Part shown: positions 34,966-45,894 of the stretch, in pieces
How positions within the stretch are numbered: position 1 is the stretch's first letter
Layout of the letters: the number at the start of each line of letters is the position of its first letter
NCBI RefSeq assembly: GCF_011075055.1
Contig: NC_058150.1
Span: 12,739,408 to 12,803,407, forward strand
DNA length: 64,000 bases
Source of the DNA: Mangifera indica
Taxonomy: Eukaryota; Streptophyta; Magnoliopsida; Sapindales; Anacardiaceae
Direction of reading: 5' to 3'
Made by a program: the position numbers and the translations under genes
The notes under the pieces: model-generated
What the model was told of the DNA's origin: nothing
Seen by the model: the letters and a program-made list of their open reading frames with translations, nothing else
Databases searched by the model: none

Positions 34966-36400
34966 TAAACAATGCAAAAATAACTACATAAAACAAATGA
35001 AGAAATGACTGAAGCATTACTGTATCAAATATGAACATTGTACCACCCTTCTTCCATGATGAAACAAGAGCCTGCATTTAATAGATTAATGACATCAAGA
35101 TTATCAAAATTACATTCCCCACAGTCACAAATTAGGCATATGCTATTAGAATACCATCACATGTCTTATATGTTCACATTTAAATTAATTCCCACACCTG
35201 ATTCAATATTGTACACTTAACAGGACCATGTTTGAATCTTTCAGCTCTGCTGTACATTTTGAATGCTATCATTCATCAGTGATCATGTTAAAAGATAATC
35301 ATCAAGGATTATGCAAATATAACTGCAAATAATTTTCAATAATTCACTGCAGGGAGATTTCTATGAAATGCCAAAAACAGAATTTTTAACTTGATTGAAA
35401 AGGGCTAGATTGCTAGAGCTCTAGTGATTATAACAGGATAAAATTTAAACAAAGAAGCGGGTTTTATATATACTTAACCAAAAAAAAACAAATTAATGGT
35501 TTCTGATCAGCACCTTAGGGTAGCGGTTTTTACAGGCAATGGTCTAAGTCTTTGTATTTACCAGAACCTCACATGATACTTTTGTTTGTTAAACAATTTC
35601 AAACACCAATATCAAAGCATCAGAACATTATACTATGCCACACTCATAAATTGGAAAAATGGAAGAAATACAAAAAGGAAATTATTGTAGAAAAATAATA
35701 TGAAAAAGCAACATCAAGACATGAACCATAAATGAACAGTCTCCTCTCAATAATAATAACATTTTAACCTTTTATTCTCAGAACAACAACAAAGGCAGTA
35801 ATACATTGGTCGTCATTCTCATTTATGTTCAAAAAACAAATACTACATGCCAAGCTGTCTATGAATCTTTAAAAAGTTAAAAAAGAGCGTTAATATGGAC
35901 CTGCTTGTTTGCAAAAATGGGAACAACAACATCTCTTCATTCCTCTTCCTGCCAAAAGAGTCAGAAACTTATAACAGAGACTGAGATATTGGATGAAAAC
36001 TCAAAAAGGATGCATCAGTAAGTCATTTAAATAGTCAACAAGGCTAACATGAAGGCAAAGGCAATAACAACAAAGACTAATTATTTTATTAATTTTCAAT
36101 TAGAGTACCAAAAAAAAAAAAAATCACAGAATGGGGAAACAAAAAGGAAAAGACATGGCAAAACCTGTGATACGTCTTAATAGCTATTATTCATATGATA
36201 CAACATCCTTAAAATATCAGAAAGGATTGATTAACCAATATATATACCAGTAATTATACATAAAAATTTGCTTCTATATCATATCAAGACTTCAAAGGCT
36301 TCCTTTACATCATAATTTTAAAAAAAAAAAAAAGTAGGAGCAAACTTTGGCTATAGTCCATCATAGCTACCAGGGTTTAAGAAAGCTAAGAGAACGATAA
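34966..36400 (-). other. possible introns and small exons of a degenerate host gene
   Basis: Several minus-strand acceptor/donor pairs enclose short open stretches, for example GGCAG at about 35953 to a GTCCA donor at about 35901, and a stretch at 35035-35080 reading ALVSSWKKGGTMFIF. I do not recognise the product. The region has gene-like intron composition but no continuous coding evidence. Confidence 0.25.
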
Positions 36401-36469
36401 AACCACCAATCCAAATAATAGGATTGACTTTGATGGAACAAAGCTGTTGAAACCTAGAAAAAGATAAAA

Positions 36470-36850
36470 CCCCGGCATCAAAAACAGTCAATGCTGAAAC
36501 CTAAAAAAACACATAAAAATGAGGATTTACCAATTTCTGTTCGATTCTTGGTCAGATATTGTTCTTGTCGTCGGCGGTTGGTCGGTCGTCCTCTCAGTTC
36601 GTCGCCTGGTCTCCGTCAGTCGGATTTCGTCTCTCCTCATCGTCCGTCGATCGTTCCTCATCTTGATTATCATAGCATAGTCTCGTTTGTTCCTCTTAGT
36701 TGGTCGCCACTCGCTTGGCCGTTGCCGGTCGCTGATTTTGAAAGATTTCAGGAATAATGCGCTGGGTTGGGAGAGACCGGAGTGGAGCTGGAGAATGGAA
36801 ATTGGAAAATTAATTCGATATTGTTTGGAGAAGTGGGATGGAAATTGATG
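36470..36850 (-). promoter_or_regulatory. possible gene 5' end (5' UTR exon)
   Basis: On the minus strand, a GC-richer block rich in CGACC/GACGA motifs runs from about 36790 to a GTAAATCC donor at about 36529 (AACAGAAATTG|GTAAAT). Further pyrimidine-tract acceptors (TTTTTTTAG) follow. This resembles the transcribed 5' UTR and first intron of a plant gene, possibly the source of the fragments downstream. No start codon with a supported protein is seen. The MITE at 36900 inserted just upstream. Confidence 0.35.
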
Positions 36851-36899
36851 TAGATAATTTGGATTTGGTAATGGTATTCAAGTTCCTTTATACCTTTTA

Positions 36900-37954
36900 G
36901 GCCAAAGCACTATTTCCCACCAAGGTTTAGTGAAAGTTTAATTTTCACCCGTTAATGTTAAAAAACTTAAATATTTATTTATTTATTAAAATTTTCTATT
37001 AAAATTAAAAATAAAATTATTATTTAATAAAAATATTTAAAAAATTAAAAATTTATCATATTTTCTCTCTAGATTTAAAAGTATCACAATTCTTTCTTAG
37101 TTTAGTTTTAGAATATTACTTTTTTCTATTCAATCGACCCTCAAACTTTTAAAAATTTCATTTGACCCCCTCTCCTTCAACTTTAGATTTTCCAGCTAGG
37201 GTTTTAAAATTCTGGTGACTTCTCTTACCATATCCAATGACATCCTTTGCCTGAAACTGAGTTGTTGTCGGTTTTGCCTTATCTCCAATGCTTTAGCGAT
37301 CCTTTAATGACGATGCAATGCTATTTCTCCTCTCAAGTTCGTGGCACATCTCCTCTCCATGGGAATTTCATCCAGTTGGTTGCCGACTTCAAACACAATG
37401 CCTACAGAGGGAGAAGTTACTACTGACAAGGAGAGCCAAAGAGAACTCAGACGTCGTGGTTGAATCACGGCGTATTTCCTCTCAATGATGTCGTGTTTGT
37501 CGATCTATTAATGACGTCGTCAAGAAGAGAGAGTGCCCAAAAGGAAGAACAAAAGCGATGATGACAATGTCTAAAGCAATGGTTGTCATCAAAGACAGAG
37601 GAAGGACGATCACCTGAATATTATCCACAAAGTGAACCTCAAAAAAGGGTGAAACTGAAAGTTTCAAAAACTTGGGGGTGACTATAGAAGATAATAATAT
37701 GGGGGAAACGCTAATTTGGGGGTGAAAAAAATTTAGTAAAACTGAAAAAAATTGGGTGGGGGAAAATGTTAGTTTTTAAACCTTGGGGGGACTGTGACAA
37801 TATTTTAGTTTTTTAAAATATTTTTAGCTAATGACAATTTTATCCTTGATCTTTACAATAAATTTTAACAAATCGGTAGTTATTTAAGTTTTTAAAAATT
37901 AACGGGTAAAATTGTTCATTAACTAAACCTGGGGTGGAAAATAGTCGTGTGGCC
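36900..37954. mobile_element. Mutator-like MITE, family 'GGCC-AAGGACTATTT', copy 3
   Basis: Starts GGCCAAAGCACTATTTCCC and ends with the inverted form GGAAAATAGTCGTGTGGCC. The second repeat layer AACGGGTGAAAATTAAACTT is also mirrored near 37900 (TTAACGGGTAAAATTG). Flanks TACCTTTTA and TATCTTTGA match at 7 of 9 positions, consistent with a decayed 9-bp TSD. The interior again has GATGACG / GACAATG-type GC-richer core sequence and no gene. Confidence 0.8.
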
Positions 37955-38559
37955 TATCTTTGAATATGAAAGAACGTGCTTTGGTGCAACACCAAACTAC
38001 ATCAATTTGGAATTCAAAAAATACATGTGCTAATCAGGCTCATTTTAGTTGAGCCTCTTAATACTCTTGAATTAGTTTGGTTTGAATAAGTTTAGATTTG
38101 AATTAAGCTAATATGGTTTCAAAAGTTGGCTTGATTTTATTTAATTCACTCAAATGTGTTTAGTTCAAATTTAAACTAAATGATTTGACTCATTTTTTAA
38201 ATCGAACTAAACTCGAGTTAGATCGAGTCAAACTCTCTTCAATTTAAGTTTGATTTAATCTTAAGAACTAGTTGACTCTCTTGGTTTGAACTCATCTCGA
38301 ATTTGAATTGAATCAAACCAAATTCAACAAACTTTCAAGACTGAATTAACTTGATTTAGGGTAAGTCTTACTAATGACGCCACACTTAAAAGTTTTCTAA
38401 AGAGAAATATAAAAAATTCATTATTAAAAATTTAAATTTATTTAGTTATAGTGGGCGTACAAATAATTTATAACTAAATTACGAAATGGTCACACAATGA
38501 CCGGGTATTTATTCTCTCAATATAATTTTCTCACTAAAGGTTATTTATTTTGTAATGGA

Positions 38560-39540
38560 GGAAGTCTGCGAAGACCAGAAAGAACCAGAAGAACCTGCAA
38601 AAAAAACAAAAAAAAAACACACAGTTAGAGTAAGCAGGGCGCCTCTTCTCCAGATAGAGGCAGCAGAACTAAGAGTTATCAAAAATGCAATTAGGCAGCC
38701 TCCATTTGAACTTAATTTGGTCATCACCCGCCAGCTTCTTCACCATGGACAGACTCGCAGCCCTCTCCCTGATGATGTTGGAGATTGCTTTCACAATAAT
38801 AGCTGGCTCTTTCTCTTCATTAGAGAAACAGCGGCGGTTCCTCTCAGTGCAAATGGCATGGACAGTGGTAGCCAAACTCAGATTACCCATATAATGTTGC
38901 AGACTATGTGAAATCCAACTCCTCCCAGCTTTATCAATAAAGTTAGACCAAGTCTCAACAATACACCCAATAATATTTAACAAAAGGATACTCCTCCAAA
39001 TTTCTAAAGTTATAGCGCAACCAAAAAAAAAGATGATTGATCGATCTGCTTGAGATTTACAAAAGCAACACAAGGGGTTATCAACAATGCCCAACCTTAA
39101 CAACTTATCTTTAGTTTAAAGCCTATTCCTAATGGCTAACCAAAGAATTACCGAGTGCTTGGGAACATGACAATTGAACCAAAAAAGATTAGCCCAACTA
39201 ACAGTAGGCTTGCAAATTCTCAAGATGTTCCATGCCTTTTTAATACTGAACTTGCCTGCAATGTTAAAACCCCACTTCACCATATCAACCACACAACCTC
39301 TCCCCTCCTTCTTACCCCCGCCGCACCCACCCCCCTCCCCCCCGGGAAAAAAAAGGCGCATTCGAGAGCATATTTCGAAGCTTTCTAAGCTCCCAGGAAG
39401 AAGCACGAGACCAAAACCAAACACCATTTCTAATAATTTTACTCACGCTCTCATATTTTTTGATACCAAAGTTGTTGAGGACCGTTTGCCCATACTTTTC
39501 AACGAGAGCCAATTTAGGAAGACTTGATATCCCAAAATGA
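38560..39540 (-). pseudogene. LINE ORF2 C-terminus (zf-RVT domain)
   Basis: On the minus strand: GKFSIKKAWNILR, then WANLFWFNCHVPKHSVILWL-AIRNRL, a short break with a stop, then LGIVDNPLCCFCKSQADRSI and FFGCAITLEIWRSILL. This is the reverse-transcriptase-associated zinc-binding domain (zf-RVT) that ends plant L1-type LINE ORF2. The C-C-x-F-C and the W-F-x-x-x-x-P-K-H motif are intact. A G-rich insertion (GGGGGGGAGGGGGGTGGG, 39325-39345) and frameshifts break it. Confidence 0.85.
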
Positions 39541-39549
39541 CTTCTCTTT

Positions 39550-41125
39550 AATATAGTTGAAAGATCGAATGGCTTAAAATGAGGGTTGAATTAGACAATT
39601 TAAAATAATATTTACCAAATTAAAGAATTGAACCAATTTATGTAACTTAATAAATGATGACTATTTTTAATGCAATTTGTAAGAATGTCAAGATATATTT
39701 CAAAAAAATCAATACAATCAAAACAACATAACACAAATTATAAGTTTAAGAGAAGAGAAAATAAAACAAGTGATGTATAGTGGTTCAGCACAACCCAACC
39801 ACTAATTATTGGTTGACAAAACCCTGACCAAGTTTTTCTTCACAATACAAATAACTTTCAAGGTGCTATTAATATTTACAAATACTATAACTCACTTTCT
39901 CTCACTAGAAATCTCTAATCCCTTCAAGAGTGAACTTCACTATTTTATAATGCAAACTTTTGTATGAATTCAAAATATAATCTCTCTCAAAGTGTGTATA
40001 TGAAAATTTAAGCTTAATACAACTCAATACAAATGAAATCAAAAAGTGTATGAACGAAGGTTTTGATTAGAGAAGAAGATTTGCAAGTGAATAGCTCAAA
40101 ATTGATTTAGTCTCAAATATATGAAAGTTCTTGATGGCAAAAATCGTTCCCAAGTGGATTTGATTAAGTTTATATAAGAGAAAATGAAAAAAGTTACCAT
40201 TGTACACAAAACTAGTAGTTTTAATTTTCCAAAAAATACAAAATTTGGTCTACTGGATATAATTTTGTCAACCGGATGTGACATGATACTAGCTGTTAGA
40301 AAATTTATAGTATAATTTGATTGATTAGAAGGAATTTCGGTTAATCAAATTTTTGAAAGCCAAAATACATGGCTTTTGAATGATCTAAAAGTCACTATTT
40401 AAAATTTTGGCTGGTCAAATTTGGTCAATCAAGATTATTCATTTGGCCCTTGAAGTTTTGAGAAATAACATTTCCCCCTTGAACTTTGAAAAATGACAAT
40501 TTAACCCTTTTTTTTGAAAACTCTTTTAAAAACCAACTTTGAGATATGAAAATGTAGTTTACAAAACTTCATAATTTCAAATGAGTTATTGAAATTTGAT
40601 AAAAATTTGGTTCAACTCAATAAGTTTAAAAAAAGACATTTTAACCCAAAATTTTAAAAGATATGAAAAATTCAATTTAACTTATTTTTGGAAAGCTTAT
40701 TCAAACCCTAAATTAAGATATCATATTTTAGTTCACAAAACTTCATAATTTCAAATAGAGCATTGGAATTTGATAAAAATTGTTTAACTTATTAAGTTTG
40801 AAAAATGACACTTGAACCCCAAGGTGTGAAAGATATGAAACAAATTTTTGTGAGAGTTTTCACTTGCAAATAATTATTCTAATCAAAGCAAATACTTCAA
40901 GATTATAAACATATCTACCTAAACTTGAGCTTCTCTTCAAATCTTCAAGAATTCTTCATTTGAGTTTTGTTTTTCATTTCTATCTTGATACTTCTTCAAA
41001 TGCATTTGATAAATTATTACAATCTAAACTTACACTCAAGTAAAGTCATTAGTCAATATGCTTAGGGATATATTAGTTTGTTATCATCAAAATAAAAGTA
41101 TAATGACTCCTTGAGTCAACAATAG
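39550..41125. mobile_element. unidentified 1.6-kb insertion within LINE ORF2
   Basis: AT-rich noncoding DNA separating the RT and zf-RVT parts. On the + strand it begins near GAATGGCTTAAAATGAGGGTTGAATTAG and ends near GTTTGTTATCATCAAAATAA. It includes a GTGGTTCAGCACAACCCAACC segment reminiscent of repeats common in plant genomes. It contains an internal pair of similar blocks (40540-40650 and 40720-40830: TTCATAATTTCAAAT..). No ORF, no clear TIR or LTR and no firm TSD were found. Confidence 0.5.
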
Positions 41126-41169
41126 TTAGCATAGATCCATTTCACCTATATGGACTTGTAATTCTTGCT

Positions 41170-42900
41170 CACAATATTTCAGATTTGCCTAGTCATTGTT
41201 GCTTGGTTCCAATCCTTGGTACAAACCATTCCGAAGCCCCCTTCCTTTTTAGGAACACAAATATCCTCTTAAGCCACCTTGGCCCTAGAAGAGCAAGAGT
41301 CCATTCCTGCCTAAAAAAAGGCTCTAAGCTTACTCTCCATTTCCAAATGAACTTTCGTGGGGAAGAAAAACATAAAGGACCAATAGACTTGAATATTAAA
41401 CAAGATAGGCTTTATAAGAGTGAGATGACCTACGAAGGAGACAAATTAGCTTCTTCTGAATTAATTCTCTCACAAATTCTATTAATAAGAGGCACACAAT
41501 CATTTTCATTGATTCTAGATGAGCCAAGAGGAATTCTAAGGTACTTAAAAGGAAGAGTTTCCTCAACAAAGCCTTTCTCCCTCAAATAAATCTTGATATT
41601 ATGATCCCTCTTACTAGAGCAATAAAAATTGCTCTTGAGATTAATAGCTTACAAGCTCAACCAATTATCAAACAAATCAAGGGCATTAAGGAGACAATTA
41701 ATGGACTTCTCATCTACCTTGCAAAAGAGCATAAGGTCATCCATGAAGCAAAGGTGAGACAATTTCAAATTTTGGAATTTGAAGGAAGGGTCCAAGGGAG
41801 CTTTATTTAAGAGATCAGATAACACCTCTATAGTAATAACAAACAAATATGGGGATATAGGGTCCCCTTACCTAAGGCCCCTAGAGCTCCCAAAAAAACC
41901 AACAAGCTCCCCATTCACATTAATGGAAAACCGAGACGAAGTAATGCATTTGACAATCCAGTAAATCATCAAACTAGGAAAACCAAAAACTTTAAGAGAA
42001 GCTAAGAGAAAATCTCATCTCACCGAATCTTAGGCTTTCTTAATATCAATCTTTAGAGTGAAATTTTCTACTTTCCCCATAGATTTATGGTAATTGTTGA
42101 GAAGATGTTGGCATAATAAGATATTTTCCCCAATTTTCCTACCTCCAACAAAAGCCGCTTGATTTTGGCTTATAATGAGAGGCAACATTTTCTTGATTTT
42201 ATTAGCCATGAATTTTGTAATTCACTTGCAGATAGTATTACAACAATAGATAGGTCGAAAATCATAACAAGTAGAGGGATTAAGACATTTCGGGACAAGG
42301 CCAATAAAAATGCAATTAATTTCTTTAAAGAGCTCCCCTGAAGAGAAGAAATCTTCAATAGCCTCCACCACCTTCTCCCCAACCACACTCTAAACCTTCT
42401 TAAAGAACAAAGCTCCAAAACCATATAGACCTGGGGCTTTATTATTAGAAAGGCTAAACAAAGTTTTTTCAATTTCATCTTTGGTGACCTCATCCACTAA
42501 CATCCTAGCCAAGTCCATAGGAATTTTGTTGCTAATAACCTCACGAAGGCCATCCAAACCACTATGTCACCCCTCATCTTTGAAAAGAGATTCAAAATAA
42601 TTAACAAGCTCCTCTTTGATGCTATCTTGGTCACTCACCTTACTACCATCAATTCTAGAAAGCTTAGAAATTTTGTTGATATTTCTCTTCCCATTAATAC
42701 ATTTGAAAAAGAAACTTGTATTCCCATCACCTTCCTCAAGCCAACAAATTCTTTATTTTTGCATAGCCAAGGATTCCTTTGCCTTGTTCAACTTGATGTA
42801 TTTTTCAAGCAAAACATGCTCTAAGAAATCAACTCACCATTGAAAGGGTCATTCCCAAGTGATCTTTGGCCAACAAAAGTTCCCTCTAGCCTTTTTTATG
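41170..42900 (-). pseudogene. LINE ORF2 reverse transcriptase domain
   Basis: On the minus strand, in several frames: NNKAPG-type block (LFSLSNNKAPGLYGFGALFF), INCIFIGLVPKCLNPS, FRPI, KIDIKKA*DSVRW (Asp motif, Phe/Tyr lost to a stop), SRGLR*GDPISPYLF (stop in place of Gln) and LSHLCFMDDLMLFCK, where FMDD stands for the F/YxDD catalytic motif. The order and spacing are those of plant L1-type LINEs. At least three stops and several frameshifts rule out activity. Confidence 0.88.
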
Positions 42901-42930
42901 TTTTCGGAAATATTCCAAAATTCTTTCTTA

Positions 42931-43809
42931 TTAAACTTCTTTAACTCCACTTTTAAGATTGTGAGTTTGGAGACCGCACAAAACATTGAAGACCCCGACA
43001 TTAGAATTCCAAACTTTCTTCACTAAAGGAATGAAATTTTCATGCTTTGCCCACATGTTGAAAAATTTGAAGGGAACCCTTCTTCTTCTCTCCATAATCC
43101 CACCAGAAACAATACAAGAGCAATGATCTGAGAGAAAGTTAAGCTCAAAAGAAGCCACTGAATTTGGAAAAGCACACAACCAAGCCTCATTCAGCAAGGC
43201 TTTATCAAGCTTGCAACAAATCTTTCTATTCCTTTCCTTTTTATTTGACCAAGTGAAGAGATTGCCCACGAAACTAAGATCATCAAGGTTAGCTTCATTG
43301 CACATATTATTAAGATCATCAACATAGGTGTTTCTACCATTAATCCCTCCACATTTTTCCAAATCAAAGCAAATAGAATTAAAATCACCGATAACAAGCC
43401 AAGGCACATCTTCAATGAAGTTAGCATCTTCCATAATTTCCTTCCAAAGAGCTTTCCTCTCGGAAGGAGAATTAAAAGCATAGACAAAGGTGCAAAAGAA
43501 GTGAAGAGGAGACCCATCAATCTTGATATCACATAACATGGATTAAGATGACACTCTAATGGCATTAAGGGTCACTTTATCCAAATTCTACCAAATCCAA
43601 ATTCTCCCCACTCCATGGTGGGAAAAATTATTACAAAAATCCCATTTGTCACCAAAATTCTTTTTAATTTTTTCAATATTATCACTATTAACTTTAGTCT
43701 CTAAGAGAGAAAAAATGTCCAACTTTAAATCCAAAAACCATTGGGAAATATCTTTTTGCTTTAGGGGAGAATTAATTCCCATAATGTTCCAACATCCAAG
43801 ACTAAACAT
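42931..43809 (-). pseudogene. LINE ORF2 N-terminal endonuclease (APE-type)
   Basis: The start block is MFSLGCWNIMGINSPLKQKD with LLETKV (Glu motif) at 43809-43590. A frame break follows, then an open 202-codon segment with VIGDFNSICF (Asp-x-Asn), NLFTWSNK and FLSDHCSCIV (Ser-Asp-His). These are the standard motifs of the exonuclease-endonuclease-phosphatase fold used to nick target DNA. One frameshift near 43560 separates the two halves. Confidence 0.9.
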
Positions 43810-43993
43810 GATTAAGATAAGGAAAAGATATGGTACCCCATCCAGCCAAAGCCTTCACTTTCTTTTCCTTCTTCTTACTCTTCTTGTTTTCCATACGCTC
43901 CTTTTCATCGACCATAAAAAGCTTTCGAAATTGGACAATGGCCAGAGAAGGAGAAACCTCAACAAAGTATTCATGATTTGCGTCTTCAATATT

Positions 43994-44308
43994 TCAAGTT
44001 TCACTAACATCACCAGGAGATTGCGCCTCTGCAGGAAACTTTGGCGGGGAAATAGTTGCTGATCCTTTAGAGGGATTTTTTATCTTTCCCATTTTGATCT
44101 TAGGCGACACAGGACTAGGAGGTGCATTTTCCAGAGAGTCGCTCCATTGCTTCTGCGCCGAACACTCCTTGGATTTCCCCGTGACATTGTTAGCATCAAC
44201 ACCTTTTTCTTCTTTGTCTATAGTTTCCATTAACAGAATCTTATCCTTACCAGCAACCGTCTGATGGTAGCCGTCGAAAATCTTATTCTCATTATCACCC
44301 CCCTTCAC
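43994..44308 (-). pseudogene. LINE ORF1 C-terminal remnant
   Basis: A 104-codon low-complexity segment (PPSPVSPKIKMGKIKNPSKG) just upstream of the endonuclease, in the place of the ORF1 tail. The gag-like and CCHC parts are absent, so the element is 5'-truncated at 44319, consistent with incomplete reverse transcription. Confidence 0.6.
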
Positions 44309-44319
44309 ATCACCGTCTG

Positions 44320-44470
44320 ATGCCTATTTCTACTCCCAGTTTTACTTTAGATTCTTGCCATTTGAGTTCTGAACTTTATAACATTTTTCATCATGATGGC
44401 GTAGATGTTGAGTTGAAAAAGGCTTTGGAATGTACAAAAAGTTGGCTGAAAAGCCCTCAAAATTACCAAG
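44320..44470 (+). pseudogene. hAT-derived gene family, copy C, 3' part
   Basis: Continues copy C after the LINE: MPISTPSFTLDSC, then VELKKALECTKSWLKS. The end matches copy B NLDDDLKYAMTCTKVWL and copy D GLDDDLKNALACTKVWLQ. The first 11 bases duplicate 32918-32928. Confidence 0.8.
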
Positions 44471-44717
44471 TTAATTATATAAATAAGTTTTCTTTTCATT
44501 TTTTGGCTTCATATTTTAGGGCAGCCAACGATTAATCCGAAAATGACCTGGATGTTTTTAAATGATTGGTCTTGTAGTTATTTTAATATTAATGCCGCAA
44601 TTATTTCGACCATTGAATTGAACTAAATCAAATTTATTAAGTCAAGAAAAAAAACTTATAAATCCCAACTTCATATTCTTAGAAGCACAAGACAGAAACA
44701 TGTTCCATATTCTGTTT

Positions 44718-44761
44718 TTAATAATAATAATAATAATAATAATAACAATAATAATAATAAC

Positions 44762-44793
<32 letters not shown>

Positions 44794-44812
44794 TGTTATT
44801 ATTATTATTATT
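44718..44812. repeat. (AAT)n / (ATT)n inverted microsatellite
   Basis: About 60 bp of AAT repeats with AAC interruptions run directly into about 35 bp of ATT repeats, giving a nearly perfect hairpin. It encodes an Asn or Ile run on the minus strand that is an artefact. Confidence 0.9.
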
Positions 44813-44859
44813 AATGAAAAACAGGCTATGAGCTCTTATATTATTGTTTGGTAACATTT

Positions 44860-45575
44860 CTAGTTTAATACCTAGGTATTAGTATAATATTACCTTGTAC
44901 TATGTCTTAAAACAAGATAAGAAAACCAATTATTCTGTGAAAAAACCATTGCATGCCTCAATATCTACTATCACCTGTAGTATCTCAATTTGACTTATCA
45001 ATTGGGTCTATCAAATCGGGTTTGACCTTGTTTAAGTCTAGAGTCTTAAAAAAAGTTAGTACTCAGAGCATTAAACTTGTCTATTGGAACCTTATATTTT
45101 TTAATTCAAGCCCCATTCATTAATTTTTTAAGCATCTAGCCCTTTTTTTTGGTGGTAATTTTTTAGGCTTTTAGCTTGTTCTGTGCCTATTTTAAGTTTG
45201 TTTATGTAACTTCAAAAAGCTACACAAACACCCCTACAATCTTTTGTAGGTTTGAAAACCTAACAAATATATGCGTACCCTCAATGAATTTTTGAGCTCT
45301 GTCAAATCCCAAGCTTGAACAAAGGAGTTTAAGCTTGAATTAGTCACTATTTAAAATATTTTAAACAGATTTTAGGGGGATATTAACTAAAATAGGCAGC
45401 CACATTCCCGCCTAAACCTTTTTCAGCAACAATTTTTACATTTTATCTTTTTAAGCAAATTATTATTTTCATTCCAAAAATACCCTTCATCTAATTTCTC
45501 AACTTTACTGTAACATTTCGCTAATTAATTGCTTTCCTTTCATAAAAAACATTAAGATTAAACTACCTGTAAAAG
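44860..45575. other. noncoding DNA
   Basis: No gene, terminal repeat or element boundary recognised. Confidence 0.5.
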
Positions 45576-45850
45576 TTATAAATTGAAAAACAGATTAATA
45601 TTTTATAAAATAATTGATTCTTACATATCGAAAATAGTACATTTTTCTCTAAATTATCTGTAATGAATAAAATTTATAAATTGAAAAATAGATTAATATT
45701 TTAAAAAATAATTGATTCTTATATATTGAAAATGTTACATTTTTTTCTAAATCATCTATGATGAATAAAATTTATAAATTGAAAAACAAATTAATTTTTA
45801 TAAAATAATTTATTCTTTTATACAGAAAACAATGCATATATCGAAAACGG
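45576..45850 (+). repeat. 98-bp tandem repeat, nearly three copies
   Basis: Units begin TTATAAATTGAAAAA at 45576, 45674 and 45772, exactly 98 bp apart. The third is partial. AT-rich and noncoding. Confidence 0.85.
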
Positions 45851-45894
45851 TATGTTTTCCTTGAAACAGTGTGTTTTCTTCTCAAACAGGTTGT

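Larger units (their letters stand above)
32929..44319 (-). mobile_element. LINE (non-LTR retrotransposon), 11.4 kb with nested insertions
   Basis: Minus-strand element. Its A-rich 3' tail appears as a T-run at 32929-32935, and its 5' end is at 44319. It is flanked by the direct repeat ATGCCTATTTC (32918-32928 and 44320-44330, 11-12 bp), the length expected of LINE target-primed insertion. Going down the minus strand: ORF1 tail, endonuclease, reverse transcriptase, zf-RVT domain, 3' UTR. The coding parts are interrupted by a 1.6-kb insertion (39550-41125), and the 3' UTR by about 5 kb of other DNA (33521-38540). Removing the LINE rejoins hAT copy C in register. Confidence 0.85.

Noticed and set aside
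38555..39527. Plus-strand ORFs opposite the LINE zf-RVT region
   Set aside because: Antisense shadows of the recognised minus-strand domain.
44642..44857. ORF with a poly-Asn and poly-Ile run
   Set aside because: Translation of the AAT/ATT microsatellite.
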